From Isoetes engelmannii (taxonomy: Eukaryota > Streptophyta > Lycopodiopsida > Isoetales > Isoetaceae), in NCBI GenBank assembly GCA_011763485.2, contig JAANSK020280602.1, forward strand, positions 1 through 20,612: a stretch of 20,612 nt of DNA, read 5' to 3'. The notes beneath the pieces are model-generated. The model did not search any database. It saw only the letters and a list, made by a program, of their open reading frames with translations, and was not told where the DNA came from. Both the position numbers and the translations under genes were made by a program. Shown here piece by piece: positions 18,381-20,612 of the stretch; the stretch's first letter is position 1; each line of letters starts with the position of its first letter.

Positions 18381-20393
18381 ATGGCTCCAGCACGGAGTGG
18401 ATCTGAGGGGGTATCTGCGTCGCCAGGGCTGGGTCTGAAGCCCCGCGACCTGGCAAGGCGCAAGAACAATTCAGATAAAGGAACGATTGAGGTCGGTGCA
18501 GGCCCAGAAAGGAATTCGGCTCTTGCTATTCTGGCAGAGCGGTGGGATGGACAGAGGCGTACCTTGGGATCAAAATCGGGGTCTGCAGGCCAGAGGGAGA
18601 AAATTTCAGATCAAGGGGGACCTGCAGGGGATGCTGGTGGTGATCGGTTTCCCCTGGATTCCATTATGGCAGAACAAGGACATATGTATGGGTGGATTGT
18701 GGTGGATCGACCTGCATCCAATCTGGATGTGGCAGGCCATGGGGTTCGAAATTTGGCTGTGCAAGGGGAGTGCGACTCCCAGGAGGACAACCCAAGTTCA
18801 GATTTGGGCAGGCAGCAAGTGGGGATTGATTCTGAGATGGTGGCTAAGCGGTGTTTGCTGACAGAGATGAGGTCGCTCCTGGAAACTCCGACTGGTGATG
18901 GGTATATTGATTCTGCTCTTTCTCAATCTGATTTTGCATCTTCGGCAGACTGTATTATGGCAACCTCGGGGGTGTTGCCTGCAAGCATGCCCCCGCTTGA
19001 GACGGGGTCTCCGATTCTTTCTGGCCCAGGGGAAGGGATTGCAGCTGCAACCATGGCTGCATGCCCAGTAGCAGAAGCCGCACTGGCTGAAGGTGTAGAG
19101 GCTGCAGCTGAGAACTCGGCTCTGAGTATGGCCGGAGTACCTGTGAAGAGTGTGGTCCCTGAAGTTTTCGCCCAATAATTTCTTTCTGATCATGTTTGAA
19201 GCTGAATCCTCTGTACGTCAACTGGTGAGTAGGGTTGACACTCTAGGGGACGCATATGTCCTGTATCAGTATTATACTCCGGGTATGTCCACCAGCTCTT
19301 TGACAGCTGTTAAGATTCTGTGCTGGTTTGAGATTGTGGATCTTCCCCCGGACATGATGGTGCCGGAGTTTTTGATTTCCATGGCCAATGGGTTGGGTGT
19401 GCACTTGGCACATTCCATTGTGCAGTCTCCCAAGATCTGTGTGGCTTTGCCAGCGTTGCAGCGCCTGCCCACTTCTCTTCCGGTGCGTAGCGGTTCTTGG
19501 CACTTTGTCTTCAGGTTGAGGCTCTTGAATGGCGAAGAGATCCAGCATATGTTTCCTTCTGTTGAGTTACCTTGTGACACGGTTGCAGACACGCGTCAGG
19601 AAGTGGAGGCATGTGGTGGTGTGCTGGCTGATAGGCGTCAGGTAGTGGAGACAGATGGTGGTGAGCTTGCGGACAGGCGTCAGGAATTGGCGGTGGAAGG
19701 AGAAGGATTTGCAGACAGGCGTCAGGAAGTGGTGGCCGGTGGTGGGAGCTCAGGTATGGGCAGTGGTGGTTGTGTTGGGCTTACAGACGGATGTCCGAAA
19801 GTGGCGGCAGGCGGTGGTGGCCCAGGAGGGGGGGGCATGGTGCTTTTGTTGGGGGCTGTGGGAGTTCTGCTAGGGGCCGTGGAAGCTTTATTCGGGGCCG
19901 TGGGGGCTCTGTTGTGGGCCGGGGTGGTTGGGGTACCAGTCGTGGAGCTTTTGCTGCGGGTCGGCATGGTTTGGGTGGGCTTGCAGACAGGCATCTGGAA
20001 CTGGAGGCAGGAGGTGGTGGTGCACTTACAGACATGCGTCCGGAAGTGGAGGCAGGGGTTGGTGGGTTTGCAGATGGCCATCCGGAAGTAGAGACAGGTA
20101 TTGGTGGGCTTGCAGACTGGCATCTGGAAGTGGATGCAGCCGGGTGGGGGGCCATGGATGCAGGTGGGGGCTGTGGGGGCTACGCGGGTCGTGGTGGTCT
20201 TGTTGTGAGAGGCAGGGGATCATCATATGATGGGGAGGCCAGAGGGCCGGGGGGGTGTCCGGCCTCCCGTTGTATGTCTTGGGCGGCAGAGGTGGAACAT
20301 ACCTCCTTCATTAACCCTCTCGCTCTTGATGTTCGTCTTGAGGAGCTGGGTGGTCAGACGGGTATAAGGGTTGCTGCTTCTCCTCTGGCATGA
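18381..20393 (+). pseudogene. LINE-D ORF1, gag-like protein with a repeat-rich tail
   Basis: The reading passes through three frame segments. Segment one (18381-19178) is a low-complexity S/G/A-rich N-terminus beginning MAPARSGSEG. Segment two (from about 19160) carries a DUF4283-like gag domain (MFEAESSVRQLVSRVDTLGD, later ILCWFEIVDLPPDMMVPEFL and MANGLGVHLAHSI), then 14-residue repeats of the type ADRRQEVExGGG. Segment three (from about 19836 to 20393) has an RGG-rich stretch (RGRGSFIRGRGGSVVGRGGW), more of the same repeats and a C-terminus ending in SPLA. The second switch coincides with a run of eight G at 19828-19835. An in-frame ATG at 18321 is separated from 18381 by one TGA, so the original start may have been upstream. 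ORF1 proteins of LINEs bind the element RNA; this copy is probably broken unless frameshifting is used. Confidence 0.7.
19585..20153 (+). repeat. Coding minisatellite of 42-45 bp units inside LINE-D ORF1
   Basis: Units begin GCAGAC or ACAGAC at 19585, 19627, 19669, 19711, 19783, 19983, 20028, 20070 and 20112. Each encodes about 14 residues of the pattern (A/T)D.(R/H)..E(V/L)E..GG(G/V). They form two blocks separated by the RGG-rich stretch. The two blocks use different frames in the present sequence, which locates the frame change between them. Confidence 0.85.
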
Positions 20394-20612
20394 ATAGGTC
20401 TATCCTGCACTGGAATGTGCGGGGGGTGCGGTCCTCCAGTGGTAAGAGGGTCAAGGTTTCATTGGCACTCCGGAAATTGCGTCCGGACGTCGTCTGCCTA
20501 CAGGAACATAAGTGTCATAGAGGGGATGTTGTGACGTACCCAACTCATCTACGGTGCCCCCACCGTATAGAAGCTGGATCATTCCCCCTTATTGGCCTGA
20601 CAAGCCAATCAA
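20390..20612 (+). CDS. LINE-D ORF2 start: AP-type endonuclease, partial
   Basis: The ATG at 20390 overlaps the ORF1 stop (ATGA at 20390-20393). The frame is open to the end of the window (74 codons). It begins MNRSILHWNVRGVRSSSGKR and continues with LRKLRPDVVCLQEHK. These match the first two motifs of the exonuclease-endonuclease-phosphatase fold in LINE endonucleases: the asparagine of WNVRG and the metal-binding glutamate of QEHK. The enzyme nicks the target DNA to prime reverse transcription. The overlap suggests ORF2 is translated by termination and re-initiation, as proposed for other LINEs. The RT and knuckle should follow outside the window. Confidence 0.8.
   Translation, partial: MNRSILHWNVRGVRSSSGKRVKVSLALRKLRPDVVCLQEHKCHRGDVVTYPTHLRCPHRIEAGSFPLIGLTSQS

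Larger units (their letters stand above)
18319..20612 (+). mobile_element. LINE-D: 5' part of a non-LTR retrotransposon, continuing past the window
   Basis: A GC-rich block begins with an ATG-containing leader at 18321, has ORF1 (18381-20393) and opens ORF2 at 20390. The order of gag-like ORF1, then AP endonuclease at the start of ORF2, is that of plant L1-type LINEs. Because the 5' end is present, this copy may be near full length, unlike the other three in the window. The RT and 3' tail lie outside. Whether it is the same family as LINE-B cannot be tested, because the two do not overlap. Confidence 0.85.

Noticed and set aside
18487-18861. A tryptophan-rich 124-codon frame within LINE-D
   Set aside because: It overlaps ORF1 in another frame, has no motif and does not connect to the downstream gag-like domain.
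19722-20226. Proline-rich minus-strand frames over the minisatellite
   Set aside because: They are the complement of the glycine-rich repeat; any GC-rich repeat of this period gives such frames.
1-20612. LTR retrotransposons, rRNA, tRNA or CRISPR arrays
   Set aside because: No paired long terminal repeats, integrase or protease motifs, conserved rRNA blocks, tRNA cloverleaf or regular spacer-repeat array could be found by reading both strands.

Overview
The window looks like nuclear DNA of a land plant. It has no operons or ribosome-binding sites. It shows plant-style GT..AG introns of about 100-130 bp, a RALF-like secreted peptide relic, a pentatricopeptide-repeat (PPR) gene scrap, a short CACTA-ended transposon and four separate LINE retrotransposon copies. 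A seed-free plant such as a fern would fit the LINE-rich content and the ParB/methyltransferase-like relic, but the sequence alone does not prove this.

Layout. At 437-795 (+) lies a signal peptide followed by a six-cysteine domain resembling RALF peptide hormones; its signal-peptide DNA is duplicated and the frames do not join directly. From 0.8 to 1.9 kb the DNA is AT-rich, with one unrecognised relic. At 2009-2258 a 125-bp tandem duplication carries a PPR motif. At 2739-3021 (-) is a small candidate two-exon gene. A LINE that lost most of its reverse transcriptase (LINE-A) occupies about 3140-4357 (-). A 204-bp CACTA-ended element lies at 4712-4915.

From about 4417 to 9461 (-), and perhaps to 10.7 kb, runs a long degraded gene-like tract. 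It includes a ParB-like segment, a DNA-methyltransferase-like motif I, an acidic tail and a further exon-like block ending at a good splice donor. This is the least ordinary part of the window. An imperfect 125-bp repeat pair lies at 10.0-10.5 kb. The 3' end of another LINE (LINE-C, + strand) lies at about 10858-11796. Three copies of a 94-140 bp repeat (12230-12530) abut the pentamer-repeat tail of LINE-B (12551 to about 14612, -), which is truncated at its 5' end and keeps an RT domain.

From 14.6 to 18.3 kb the DNA is AT-rich. It holds local tandem duplications, two unrecognised coding relics (15620-16015, and a pair of exon-like blocks at 17571-17938) and a two-copy 410-bp repeat containing telo-box motifs. 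At about 18321 the GC content jumps and LINE-D (+) begins. It has an ORF1 with a gag-like domain, a 42-bp coding minisatellite and an RGG-rich tail, and an endonuclease ORF2 that starts in an ATGA overlap with the ORF1 stop and runs off the window.

No gene in the window is clearly intact and of known function. The window is mainly layered transposons with host-gene fragments between them. No rRNA, tRNA or CRISPR array was recognised, and no LTR or virus-derived element was identified.
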